Assembly: GCA_018398805.1 (NCBI GenBank)
Contig: JAGFBZ010002379.1
Coordinates: 992,001-1,056,000 of the forward strand
Direction of reading: 5' to 3'
Length of the DNA: 64,000 nucleotides
Source: Hirundichthys speculiger
Lineage: Eukaryota > Chordata > Actinopteri > Beloniformes > Exocoetidae
The notes beneath the pieces were generated by a model. The model had not been told where the DNA came from. It did not search any database and saw nothing but the letters and a program-made list of their open reading frames with translations. A program made the position numbers and the translations under genes. Of this stretch, positions 51,901 through 59,420 are shown one piece after another. Each line of letters begins with the position of its first letter. Positions within the stretch are counted from its first letter, which is position 1.

Positions 51901-52723
51901 ACAAATACACTTAGAGATTAAGAGTGCGTGTAATGCAGTCGAGACACAAGATACAGAGTTTCCAGGAAATAACAGTAAATCTGTTGTTTTTTTTGTAAAG
52001 CAGCTTCTACTGTGCCTACATCAAAGTCAGCAACACAGTATGATGGTGAACAAAGTTCACCATCAGTTGTCTTCTGTCGTTAGTGAAATTGTTTTATTTC
52101 CAAAATCTAACACTGTTAGAACATTTTCTTTTTATTTCCACTTTATTGCTTAAGTGCTAGTGGAGCTAAGCCAGTGATCATGTGAATTACCCTTCCTCGA
52201 ATCACATGATGTGTGTCTTTGTGTGTGTTTGTGACCAGGCTGGTGGACTGTCTGAGAGACTTTGGACCAGGTGACTGGCAGCTGGCAGGCCAGGCATGCC
52301 AGGCCATGTGGAATCTGATGTGTGGTGGCTCAGAAAAGCTGTTGGGCACACAACAGAGGGCAACACTGGTCAAGATGCTCTCTACATTCATAGGTTTGAG
52401 CTTTTACTAATTCTTATTTAATAAGGGAGGGATATACACTAGAATAGAACACATTGGGAGCTACAGGGAGAGGAGAGCATGTATTCTGACTCTCCTAATA
52501 CTTACATGTCACATCTGACACCGTGTCAACACACATGTGTATTTCAGATATAGCTAAAATCTGTCAACTCATTTTGCATACTTCCCTAGATGAAGAAGAG
52601 GCTCTGAAGTGGACAGAAAATGAAGACGTGAGGGACTTGCACAGGGCTTGCTGGGAGTTAGAGTTCTTGCCTGTTGCTCAAAAACTGCTGAAGGTGCTCC
52701 AGTCTCCAGACCTGACAGAATGA
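39771..52723 (+). CDS. armc2: Armadillo repeat-containing protein 2, complete gene, 17 coding exons (one frameshift)
   Basis: ARMC2 is an axonemal protein of cilia and sperm flagella; its Chlamydomonas counterpart is an adaptor for radial-spoke transport by IFT. Coding exons are 39771-39979, 40091-40163, 40452-40614, 40909-41035, 43768-43838, 44557-44664, 45598-45782, 45900-46002, 46188-46402, 47067-47214, 48125-48224, 49224-49554, 51028-51150, 51243-51356, 51762-51894, 52239-52393 and 52590-52723. All have GT-AG borders and compatible phases. The product is about 829 aa once the frame break in exon 10 is allowed for, against about 867 in human. The N-terminal part (to residue about 220) is low-complexity with a conserved RPFTP motif. 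From residue about 225 it is an alpha-helical armadillo array. The ATG at 39771 is the first in-frame one after a stop. It is convergent with sesn1. Confidence 0.93.
40091..40163 (+). CDS. armc2: armc2 coding exon 2
   Basis: Residues 70-94. It contains SNSRPDSGTRLLPLD, which matches the conserved SRP-x-SGTRLSPL segment of vertebrate ARMC2. It ends in phase 0 at GTATGC. Confidence 0.85.
40452..40614 (+). CDS. armc2: armc2 coding exon 3
   Basis: Residues 95-148. A low-conservation, Pro/Gly/Lys-rich linker. Acceptor TGCTCCAG and donor GTAAGA fit, and the phases (0 in, 1 out) join the neighbours. Confidence 0.7.
40909..41035 (+). CDS. armc2: armc2 coding exon 4
   Basis: Residues 149-190. Polar linker (QLSTKQLSKIDHAVVHIGRL). 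Phase 1 in, phase 2 out, donor GTAAAG. It is poorly conserved, so support is from splice sites and phase. Confidence 0.7.
41036..43767 (+). other. armc2: armc2 intron 4
   Basis: The largest armc2 intron, 2.7 kb. The phases of exons 4 and 5 are directly compatible, so no missing exon is required. Its open frames lack recognisable similarity. Contents are AT-rich unique sequence and short CA runs. Confidence 0.65.
43768..43838 (+). CDS. armc2: armc2 coding exon 5
   Basis: Residues 191-214, a short linker exon (MMEPGVDSRVRPTECRAEQR). Acceptor TTTGCTTTAG and donor GTTTGT. Phase 2 in, 1 out. Confidence 0.65.
44557..44664 (+). CDS. armc2: armc2 coding exon 6
   Basis: Residues 215-250. An acidic stretch followed by WNNVIVPVLHELESVAAG, the start of the helical array. 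Acceptor ACACATTTCAG. Phase 1 in and out. Confidence 0.8.
45598..45782 (+). CDS. armc2: armc2 coding exon 7
   Basis: Residues 251-312. RRSGILRTLFRLIDLNSAQL matches the conserved KRRSAVLRT-x-F-x-LID helix of ARMC2. It ends in phase 0 at GTGAGT. Confidence 0.9.
45900..46002 (+). CDS. armc2: armc2 coding exon 8
   Basis: Residues 313-346. VSGNNLLNICKLIFKTSR is nearly identical to the mammalian segment. Phase 0 in, 1 out. Confidence 0.92.
46188..46402 (+). CDS. armc2: armc2 coding exon 9
   Basis: Residues 347-418. LLYCVGTLKFISGN aligns with the conserved LYCMGS-x-KFISGN motif, and GHIIIQ leads into the next exon. Donor GTTTGT. Confidence 0.92.
47067..47214 (+). CDS. armc2: armc2 coding exon 10, frame-broken
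   Basis: The first part reads LTATLRNLADHPDSR in the frame entering from exon 9. From 47147 the conserved LCLVLRQHCEDQEICINISR reading is in another frame, and it alone splices correctly (phase 2) into exon 11. The break lies at 47142-47147: two extra bases or one missing. Left as it stands, the protein would end shortly into exon 11. Confidence 0.9.
48125..48224 (+). CDS. armc2: armc2 coding exon 11
   Basis: Residues 467-500. SKLSSYSKCCLAL and CYSLFLELLSKHHQKQ follow the mammalian sequence closely. Donor GTAAGT. It fixes the true reading phase of exon 10. Confidence 0.92.
48874..48966. mobile_element. Harbinger-like MITE in armc2 intron 11
   Basis: A 93-bp element begins GGGCCCGATC and its other end reverse-complements to GGCCCCAATC. 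It is bordered by TAA on both sides (48871-48873 and 48967-48969), the TWA target duplication of PIF/Harbinger elements. The interior is GC-rich and partly self-complementary. Confidence 0.5.
49224..49554 (+). CDS. armc2: armc2 coding exon 12
   Basis: Residues 501-610, the largest exon. TLGNLTAKSD and VLANISINSAVGPALA are classic ARM-repeat helices shared with other ARMC2 proteins. A charged insertion between them corresponds to the variable loop in mammals. Donor GTAAGC. Confidence 0.95.
49555..51027 (+). other. armc2: armc2 intron 12
   Basis: 1.5 kb intron. The open frame at 50365-50589 has no recognised similarity and no splice-site framing. An (AT)n run is near 49735-49750 and a poly(T) tract precedes the acceptor at 50975-50993. 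Confidence 0.6.
51028..51150 (+). CDS. armc2: armc2 coding exon 13
   Basis: Residues 611-651. ESEELVVKVAATINNLSFYH matches the EELV-x-NATATINNLSYY block. I chose the donor GTAAGA after 51150 rather than the GT at 51149, because only it leaves phase 1 for exon 14. Confidence 0.92.
51243..51356 (+). CDS. armc2: armc2 coding exon 14
   Basis: Residues 652-689. LEATRVYGNLSHYKDVRDFI corresponds to the mammalian LEAVRVFGNLS-x-DHDVCDFI. Phase 1 in and out. Confidence 0.93.
51762..51894 (+). CDS. armc2: armc2 coding exon 15
   Basis: Residues 690-733. MCFSACGVLTNLALD is a strongly conserved ARM helix. Acceptor CTCCCTCAG, donor GTAAGG, phase 2 out. Confidence 0.94.
52239..52393 (+). CDS. armc2: armc2 coding exon 16
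   Basis: Residues 734-785. KLVDCLRDFGPGDWQLAGQA matches the conserved KLVDCLRDLGP-x-DWQLA motif. Phase 2 in, 1 out. Confidence 0.95.
52590..52723 (+). CDS. armc2: armc2 coding exon 17 with stop
   Basis: Residues 786-829. DEEEAL opens it and WELEFLPVAQKLL corresponds to the conserved W-E-TEFKPVAQQLL helix near the C-terminus. TGA at 52721-52723. Confidence 0.93.
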
Positions 52724-52736
52724 CATACCCCTCAGA

Positions 52737-52755
52737 TGTGTGTGTGTGTGTGTAC

Positions 52756-52786
<31 letters not shown>

Positions 52787-52796
52787 AAGAGAGAGA
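52737..52796. repeat. Compound (TG)n(TA)n(GA)n microsatellite in the armc2 3'UTR
   Basis: Three dinucleotide runs abut, starting 14 bases after the armc2 stop codon. This is likely to be length-polymorphic. Confidence 0.92.
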
Positions 52797-53192
52797 TTTT
52801 GTTGCTTTCTAGTCAAATACTCCCCTTGTGCATCTTTTATAGAGATAGCTGCAGTGCTCGGGTGCAGAGTCATCCTGTCAGTGTGCTCAACATGCTTTGG
52901 TCATAACTTTGCAACTCTACAGCTCAGTTCTCTGCTTTTTTTCCACAGGGGATGAGGTTACAAACATTTCACAGCCAGTTTGAAACCTAGAGATGATGAA
53001 TATGAAATGTTACAAAACGTCAGGGCATTGATTTCTTGGGATCCTTTACGTATGCATTTTAGAAAAAAACCTTGCACATTTGTACAATTGACTTTAACTT
53101 TATATTTAAATATACTGCTGCTGATAATGACTGGAATTTCCCTCTAAGTAAAACTTATTGTGTGTGCATTACTTGGAATTTGAATTGTGTAA

Positions 53193-53198
53193 AATAAA
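53193..53198 (+). terminator. armc2: armc2 polyadenylation signal
   Basis: AATAAA about 470 bp after the stop, followed by an A-rich then T/G-rich stretch (TTTTTGTTGCC). It gives a compact 3'UTR. Confidence 0.6.
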
Positions 53199-53247
53199 TC
53201 TAAGAAAAAGAAAGCATTTACACACTTTTTGTTGCCTCTTAAAGCCT

Positions 53248-53253
53248 TTATTA
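53248..53253 (-). terminator. sesn1: Candidate distal sesn1 polyadenylation signal
   Basis: TTTATT on the plus strand is AATAAA on the minus strand. It lies about 50 bp from the armc2 signal and would give a 2.7-kb sesn1 3'UTR. A nearer alternative is at 54186-54191, which would give about 1.8 kb. Confidence 0.35.
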
Positions 53254-55962
53254 ATACAGATATGGGGCCAGGCAGTGCTTACAAGTAACACCAAGTTGTC
53301 AAAGTACAGCATTTCAAAATCACATCGAAAGAAATCAGAAACAGCACTTGATGCGAACCCTCACCCCATGACAGTTTTGCAAGTTTTCACAGATAAGTTA
53401 CCTGTAAGAACCACAAGACAAGCTGAAGTTTCAAAAACCCCTTAAAAACTTAGAAGCCAGAGCCAAAAGAAAACAAACATTGTTCTCTGCACTTAATTTT
53501 TCAGGTTGATATGAAAGACAGTCAGCTGGTTGATATTGATGCTTAAATTCTTATTGTCTACATTGTGTAGGAAAGCCTATGAAACATAAAGTTTGGTCAG
53601 TGGGGATTACATTAAGTTCCTGCTGGTAACTGTACTGACAGACATGTGTGATCTTCATGGGAAATACTCCTGAAATTCAGACAAATTATCAGGCTCAACT
53701 GGGAAGTTAAAATAATGGTCAGGAGCAAAGAGAGACTTTGACCTCAAGCGCACCACAGGAAAGACCATTAACCTGGTTCCCAGTGAGTCAGTTCTGAAGC
53801 ACATTCAGTAAAATGAAATTCACATGAAAGTCCCTGAACTGTACTGATGACAGACTGAACCATTCACCTGAGCTCAGCTTACTGATGATGTCATCATTTT
53901 TAATTTGAAGAGCTTTGCGTACTTTGCAAAAAAGGTCTTACAGTGCTAAATTCCACATCTTTTCACGAGTCATCCTTTGCAGCCCTCAGCTATGCTCTCC
54001 AATTAGCAAAGATTATTCAACTTTCCTATTTGTGTATCACTGAGCAGTTAAAGTCAGCTGATGCGGACAATGATTGTGCTTTGATTCCTGAATTGCATTG
54101 GTCTCGCCCCATCTAAGACTCTTTGATGAAGCAAGAAAAATTGTTTAGGAGAAAACTATGAACAATACACAACAATTTTATATATTTTATTTTTCATGTT
54201 ATTCATATATTTTCATATAAAAAGTGTAACTGACATATGTCAGAAGTTTGAAAAAAGATGAAGGAGAAAGAAAAACCCTCCACTTCCTCTCAGTCCACTT
54301 TTGAATGTACCATTCCTTTATCACTGCTGCCATCTTCCTCATTCACATCACCATCTGGATATCACTCATTCCTCTGACTCATTAATCCACCCTCAGAAGA
54401 ATGCAGTACTTTAAGGTTTTTTAGTAAACAAAAAAAAAAAAAAAACAGCAGAGTTTCACATCTGTGTTCAAAACTATAAGAAAAACAAAACAAAAAAAAA
54501 GCTGCTTTTGTACTGGTTAGGCTTCCCCAGCAGGGAGGAAAGCACAGCTACAACCTTTTGCGCTCGAAAGCTATCGACCGCAGTCGGCCCCGTGAGGGCG
54601 CACCGGGTCCCCAAGCAGCGGGGGACACGGCAGCCCAGAAAGTCTCTGCTCACCAAAGAGCATTCATATATGTTTTATAGAGAAAAAACAGAAGAGGTAT
54701 TCATTTACTGGTAAAATTCACAATCCAAAGCTTTGAAAGTGTTAGGGAAACCAGGCAGCTGGGATAAGCGGAAGACAGACACGGTGTGGTTAGGGCAACC
54801 AGAAGCAAATCCCTCCTGGAAAACCTGGTTTCCAACTTTTGATTAGCTTTTTTTTTTTTTTTTCTATTTTTTTCCCACAACAATTCCAGAAAAAAAATGA
54901 CAACAACAAAATACAATTATCTCACAATAACAGAGCTACAGCAGAAGCAAGAAGGCTTTCCTTCAAAGTGCCTCGCTTTTCTTTTTTTTTTTTTTTTGAC
55001 ACATGAGATACCAAGATGTACTTTTTTCCACTCTCAAGCATTCATTCCTCAATCATCATGAACATAACTCATTCACACACACACACAATCATCCTCAAAA
55101 AGGGCTCAGACAGTGTTCTTTTAGTTCTTTTCCACATCTTTCTGGTTTTACACACACCTCAGATTAGCTTACATTGACATTAGAGATTTGGGAAACGGGT
55201 AGGGAGGGTAGGGGTAATGCAGTGGATTTCTAATAGACAGGGGCTCATTTGAAGGGATTGAGGAATTGGGCGAGGGGTGATTTGGGGATCGACGCGATCC
55301 CACGAAAATACAATATGGGAGCAGCAGCATCAGCACGTATGCACACTGTGCTGGATAGTTCAGGCACACGTAAAAAACACTGCCTTTGAGTTAATGCGTC
55401 CATCTCCAGTTTCCACATCAACAAAATCCACTTCCTTGTAATACAAAATGAAATAAGAAGGTATTAAAGAAACTAAACAAACAATACAGTGACAACAGAA
55501 TCAAAGTGCAGACTGTTTCTGGCTGCACAGCTTTCTCTCTGGGGATTTTTTGGGTTCTCAATCTACTAGAGAACAAGTGAGATTGGGAACCAACATGTTG
55601 CATGCTTGAATACTGAAATACAGTCCCGGATGTTTCCTGTTGATGCCCACACCTGGTGCATACCCCTTCAGCAAGGTGGGAGTTTGCTCCAGGCTGTCCC
55701 CTCTTGGTCAGTTTTGGCACTACAGGTAAAACATCTCAATGCGTGTATCCACTTGTAGTTTGAGCTGATTTTTTTTTCTCCCTTGCTTTCCACATTTGTT
55801 CTGATCCTCTTCAACATTCAACCAGCAATCATTGTCTCCACCAAGGGCTCTTTTCCACATTTTTGTTGAATTCACCCCCCACCCCCCACCCCATTGATTT
55901 CAGTGTCCCATAACAAGTAACAATGACAGTAAAAGGACAATGATAAAAACGCCAAAAGCACT
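53254..55962 (-). other. sesn1: Probable sesn1 3'UTR
   Basis: Non-coding sequence downstream of the sesn1 stop, with many A/T tracts and AT-rich elements and no recognisable splice structure. It contains a CpG-rich patch near 54.6 kb listed separately. The 3' limit depends on which poly(A) signal is used. Confidence 0.45.
54545..54640. other. CpG-rich patch of unknown nature
   Basis: About ten CpG dinucleotides fall within roughly 75 bases (gcgctcgaaagctatcgacc and onward through gtgagggcgcaccgggtc), in a region otherwise AT-rich and CpG-poor. It is flanked by A-rich sequence at 54423-54500. It does not match 5S, 18S or 28S rRNA, U1, U2, U6, 7SK or RNase P RNA as far as I can recall them. 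It lies within the presumed sesn1 3'UTR. Confidence 0.5.
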
Positions 55963-56049
55963 TCATGTCATGTAGCGCGTGATCGCTCTCAGAGCGTATA
56001 ACAGTTCTGCCTGCATTCGTGCTTCCATAAGAAGCAGATTAACGTGGAC
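55963..56049 (-). CDS. sesn1: sesn1 coding exon 9 with stop
   Basis: Residues 460-487, the nearly invariant sestrin C-terminus ending [10 protein letters not shown]. Stop TGA is on the complement of 55963-55965. Acceptor CTTTTGCAG. Confidence 0.96.
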   Translation of the reverse strand, partial: VHVNLLLMEARMQAELLYALRAITRYMT

Positions 56050-59000
56050 CTGCAAAAGATAAGTAGGAGAAAAATGTATTACAACCCAGAGAAACAGCTG
56101 CAACCAAGAGTCCAGAATAGGATATTTAGAATTGAACGTTACCTTCTCGGAGTGCTGAAACTGCCTCCAGAAACTCTCATACATTCTTTTGGTGGTCTTC
56201 TCAGGGCTACACACCATGGTCTTAATATAGATCTTAAAGCTACGGTCCAGGAGCTGGTTTATCTCCCCATAATCATAGTCGTCATACCTGAGGAATACAG
56301 GAACGATATCAGGGACAAGGACACAAAACTGACATGGAGCTAATTGAGCAGTACAGTACGTATTACAAAAATAAAGGCTACATCATATCCCACGACTGAC
56401 CTGATGCCAAACATGCAGTGGATGTAGTTCCAGATGGCCCTGCGCAGCATACTGGTGTCTACATCCTTATGTGTCGCCATGGTGTTGTATGTCAGATTGT
56501 AAGCCATCTGAAACTTCTCATCCAGCATCTGACCAACATCAGGATACAGTCTGTTGACCAGCGAGAAACCGTGGTCCTCCCAGCTGTAGTCCTGTAGGCC
56601 ACAGAAATAATACCTCAGTAACACTCAAATGCTCCATCTTCTCACCTTTAATCAGACTGAATCTGATCTCTACCTGTGCTCTGAATGTGGGCACGTGCTC
56701 CCCCCTCCTGGAGAAGTCTTTGTAGCCATAACTGGGGTCCTCAAAGTGGCGAGAGATGTCTCTGGAGGGGACACATTCCTCCTCCTCAGCTGTGACCACC
56801 AGCATGCTCTCTGTCTTCTCTCTTTCAAAGCGTGTTGCCATCTCCTCCTGGCTGGCCTCCTCGTCATCACGGCACTCCTGCAGCTGCTTCATCCTCTCCA
56901 TAAGCACCTCCACCTCACCACACATTTCCTGCACAAACGGGAAAAAAAAAGACAATATATCAATCTGTTAGACATACAAGCAGAGATACGACTTTTTAAA
57001 ACAGGTAATTTTGTGACATCATCCCTGAGCTGCCATCAACTTCGTGCACCTAAACAATACTCCTCTCTCCCGCTCACCTGGTTGCCAAGGTCATCGTGGT
57101 GATTAGCGTGGCCGTTTCCGTTGGCAATGTCACACACACAGTACTGGCTGAGAGAGGGGGGTCTGAACGTGTGTCCGCCGTCGCAGTGGATCTCAGGCGT
57201 GATACCGCAGCCAAACGTGAAGGAGGCGAGGGAGTGGTAGTGTGTGAGCAGGACTACGGCGTGGATCAGCTCTGCCAGGGACCAGCTGTGCTCCTCCGCC
57301 TTCAGAAAGCCCTGAAAGCAGAACGAAGAAAACAACTTTAAGAGATGTCAACGGAAGCCAAATGATGACTACATTAATTACTGTCTTTTTTTTTTTTTTT
57401 AAGATATGAGGAAATTTGCTTCAACACTTCAAGTCCAAATTAATGCATTTTAGTTTTCCAGTCTTAGCTGCCATGGCTGGACCTCAAATCTGGCCAAATC
57501 ATACATCTGCTGCTATAGTCCACCCTCCACCCATAATCTCAGCCTGCTGCAGCCGTTCCACACAAACGTTCACTCACCTCGATGTGTTCCTTGGTGAGGA
57601 GCCAAGGCCGGTGGGCCAGGATTTTGTTCAGCTCTCCGAGCTGCTGCAGCTTCTGCGGGGCTTCATCCAGACCGTTCAGCCATTTAGGATCTCCTCCTAC
57701 CTGGAAGGAAATCATTCACGTGCAGGTTCACCAAATAGGAGCACTGGTGTCTTGCTGCTGCCTGCGAGGTGAAAAGAGTCCAGATATTTAAGTAACTGAG
57801 ACATAAAGTTAACCGGATAACTGACGGATCCTGGATATGGTCCTACCATGATCCCGATGTAGTGTCTGTAGTGCAGCGGCAGCGGTCCATCCATCTGCAG
57901 CAGGTAGTGCTGCGTCCGGAGGAAGCTCTCCAGGTACTGAGGGTGGAAGCCCATCACAAGGGAAATGTTGTCGAGGCGACCGAGGGCTGCAAACGCATCC
58001 TCAAATATCGAGTGCGTCCTGGCGTCCACTTTACTGACTTGAAGAATCTAATTTCAAGTATAAATGCATCAATAAAACTTAAACTGTTTGGTTTGTAGCA
58101 CATCATCAAGAGCTGGGTGACATTAGAGTGACGCGTACCTCTTTTTCAGGGATAAATCTGCTTGGTCCGTTACCTAGAGGTCTTGGGATCCTAACCCCCA
58201 AGTCCTGCAAGACAGAAAAAAAAAAAAAAAATCTTTAAATATCATACACAGAAGCTTAGAGTGCTGTTAAGACAAAATCAGCACTTCTCCTTTCTTCAAT
58301 CAGCCCCTCTGTTGTGGCCATCTTTTCTGCACCACCGAGAGGGAAAAAAAAAAAAAAACAAGTAGATTTTATTTTTTGCTCACACTCCAAACTGAGAATA
58401 TTACAATAGAAGCCGAGTGTAGTTTTTTCCAACATCCTATAAGCAACTTGCATGAAACTTGATGTGTAAAACGCAAATGAACGAAATTAAAAAATACTGA
58501 TGAATTCAAGCACACAGGTGACATTTCCCCCCCTTGATTCAAAATTAAAAACCAGCATAAGACCTCGGATTGCCTTTGTAATGTCCAGTAACTTTCCGCT
58601 GCTTGTCGAGACATGTCTAGCGGACACCGTCCCGCAGCGCAGCCGCTCGAGCAAATGAATTAAAGTCCAGCACAAGCACATTCATCAGAGGTGACACTGG
58701 CTTTAAAACGCATATTTACACGGGTCATCTATAAATAAAAGACGCCGGCAACAAAATTGAATTCAGCGAATACGTCCATAAACCCAGAGGATCGATGATC
58801 GCACAAAACTCCTCAGACACGTAAACAAGCCCAGACAAAAGACTGCACTGCAGCTTGTTTGTTCACAGCACAAATGCCGCTGAAAATGGGAATAAAGAAA
58901 ATTCTAGACGGTTTTAAAAAACCACATAGCAGGTTCGAGCATGACAGGCGATGCATTTAGCTGTACTGTTATTCGTTATTTTTTTCCTCCTCTTACCTTT

Positions 59001-59098
59001 TTGTTAAGTCGTTCACAATGACTGCATATCTTTAACAAGTCTGACACCGCGATGGAATTACTCTCCACGTTTGCTGCCGGTGCGACTGCGTGCCTCAT
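55963..59098 (-). CDS. sesn1: Sestrin-1, complete gene, 9 coding exons (one extra base in exon 4)
   Basis: Sestrin-1 is a cytosolic leucine sensor: without leucine it binds GATOR2 and thereby restrains mTORC1; it is induced by p53 and FOXO and has an AhpD-like redox domain. Exons in transcript order are 59098-58997, 58204-58139, 58047-57847, 57761-57578, 57311-57078, 56928-56674, 56591-56401, 56287-56143 and 56049-55963, all GT-AG. Length is 487 aa once the single surplus base at 57703-57704 is discounted, as in human. Visible residues: redox Cys130 in ARHQC; leucine-pocket residues Thr381, Thr384, Thr393, Arg397, Trp451 and Glu458 (SESN2 374, 377, 386, 390, 444, 451); the GATOR2-contacting Asp413-Asp414 in YDDYDYGE. 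The short N-terminus ([15 protein letters not shown]) is the isoform starting at this promoter. A longer alternative first exon may lie upstream. Confidence 0.95.
56143..56287 (-). CDS. sesn1: sesn1 coding exon 8
   Basis: Residues 411-459. [17 protein letters not shown] holds the Asp pair needed for GATOR2 binding in SESN2, and [10 protein letters not shown] holds the pocket Trp451 and Glu458. Donor GTAACG. Confidence 0.96.
56401..56591 (-). CDS. sesn1: sesn1 coding exon 7
   Basis: Residues 348-410 plus two bases of Arg411. [20 protein letters not shown] carries the Thr and Arg residues of the leucine lid and pocket. Phase 2 out. Confidence 0.96.
56674..56928 (-). CDS. sesn1: sesn1 coding exon 6
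   Basis: Residues 263-347. [20 protein letters not shown] is followed by an acidic linker, then the conserved [15 protein letters not shown]. The acidic linker is the flexible loop between the two sestrin half-domains. Confidence 0.96.
57078..57311 (-). CDS. sesn1: sesn1 coding exon 5
   Basis: Residues 185-262. [20 protein letters not shown] and [20 protein letters not shown] are highly conserved. The tail ([15 protein letters not shown]) is variable between species. Confidence 0.96.
57578..57761 (-). CDS. sesn1: sesn1 coding exon 4, with one surplus base
   Basis: [19 protein letters not shown] (redox Cys130) reads in one frame. [20 protein letters not shown] reads in the next. Exactly one extra base separates them, in the GG at 57703-57704 (CC on the coding strand). 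Without it the exon is 183 nt, 61 codons, phase 0 at both ends, as required by its neighbours. As written, it would terminate downstream after a short wrong-frame tail. Confidence 0.94.
57847..58047 (-). CDS. sesn1: sesn1 coding exon 3
   Basis: Residues 57-123. [20 protein letters not shown] and [12 protein letters not shown] are essentially identical to mammalian Sestrin-1. Phase 0 at both ends. Donor GTAGGA. Confidence 0.96.
58139..58204 (-). CDS. sesn1: sesn1 coding exon 2
   Basis: Residues 35-56. [20 protein letters not shown] is the conserved start of the sestrin N-terminal domain. Phase 0 at both ends. Confidence 0.95.
58821..58832. promoter_or_regulatory. Overlapping FOXO and p53 half-site motifs in sesn1 intron 1
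   Basis: GTAAACAA (58821-58828) fits the FOXO DNA-binding consensus. AAACAAGCCC (58823-58832) fits a p53 half-site (RRRCWWGYYY). They lie about 165 bp inside intron 1. Sestrin-1 is known to be induced by both factors, but motifs this short occur by chance. Confidence 0.3.
58997..59098 (-). CDS. sesn1: sesn1 coding exon 1
   Basis: Residues 1-34. ATG at 59098-59096. [20 protein letters not shown] is the sestrin N-terminal leader. Donor GTAAGA. Confidence 0.88.
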
Positions 59099-59299
59099 GT
59101 CGTTTTCTTGCCGCACTCTGTTTACTTCAGAGGTGCAGAAAATGCAAAACGGTTAGTTGAATGGCTCTTTCCTCCCTCTTTGTTCCTTAAGGCACTAGGC
59201 AAAGTGCTCGGTAGTCAGCTGTTGCAGCCCCTCAGCAGAATACCGTCCTCTCCAGCGCCTACATTCGGTAAATAAGTCGAGGTTCGTGTGAGTGACGCG

Positions 59300-59420
59300 C
59301 CAGGCAGCCAATCGTGTAGCGAAAACAGCCTCTTCTAAACCAATGGCGCCTTCGGAAGCGCAAAGGGGCGGGGCAAAGCGTGAGGGAAGGGGGAGTGCTA
59401 AACGTGAGGGAAGGGGGAAC
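59300..59420 (-). promoter_or_regulatory. sesn1: sesn1 promoter
   Basis: Two CCAAT motifs on the plus strand (59308-59312 and 59339-59343), a GC box GGGGCGGGGC (59365-59374) and raised CpG content lie 200-320 bp upstream of the ATG. A 16-bp unit, CGTGAGGGAAGGGGGA, occurs twice at 59379 and 59403. No TATA box is evident. The layout is typical of a CpG-type housekeeping or stress promoter. Confidence 0.6.

Noticed and set aside
54545..54640. CpG-rich patch as an rRNA or snRNA gene
   Set aside because: It matches none of the 5S, 18S, 28S, U1, U2, U6, 7SK or RNase P sequences I could compare from memory.
57702..57703. Splicing at TTCCAG|GTAGG to explain the sesn1 frame break
   Set aside because: No donor is available upstream within the exon and any intron would be impossibly short, whereas removing one base restores exactly 61 conserved codons.
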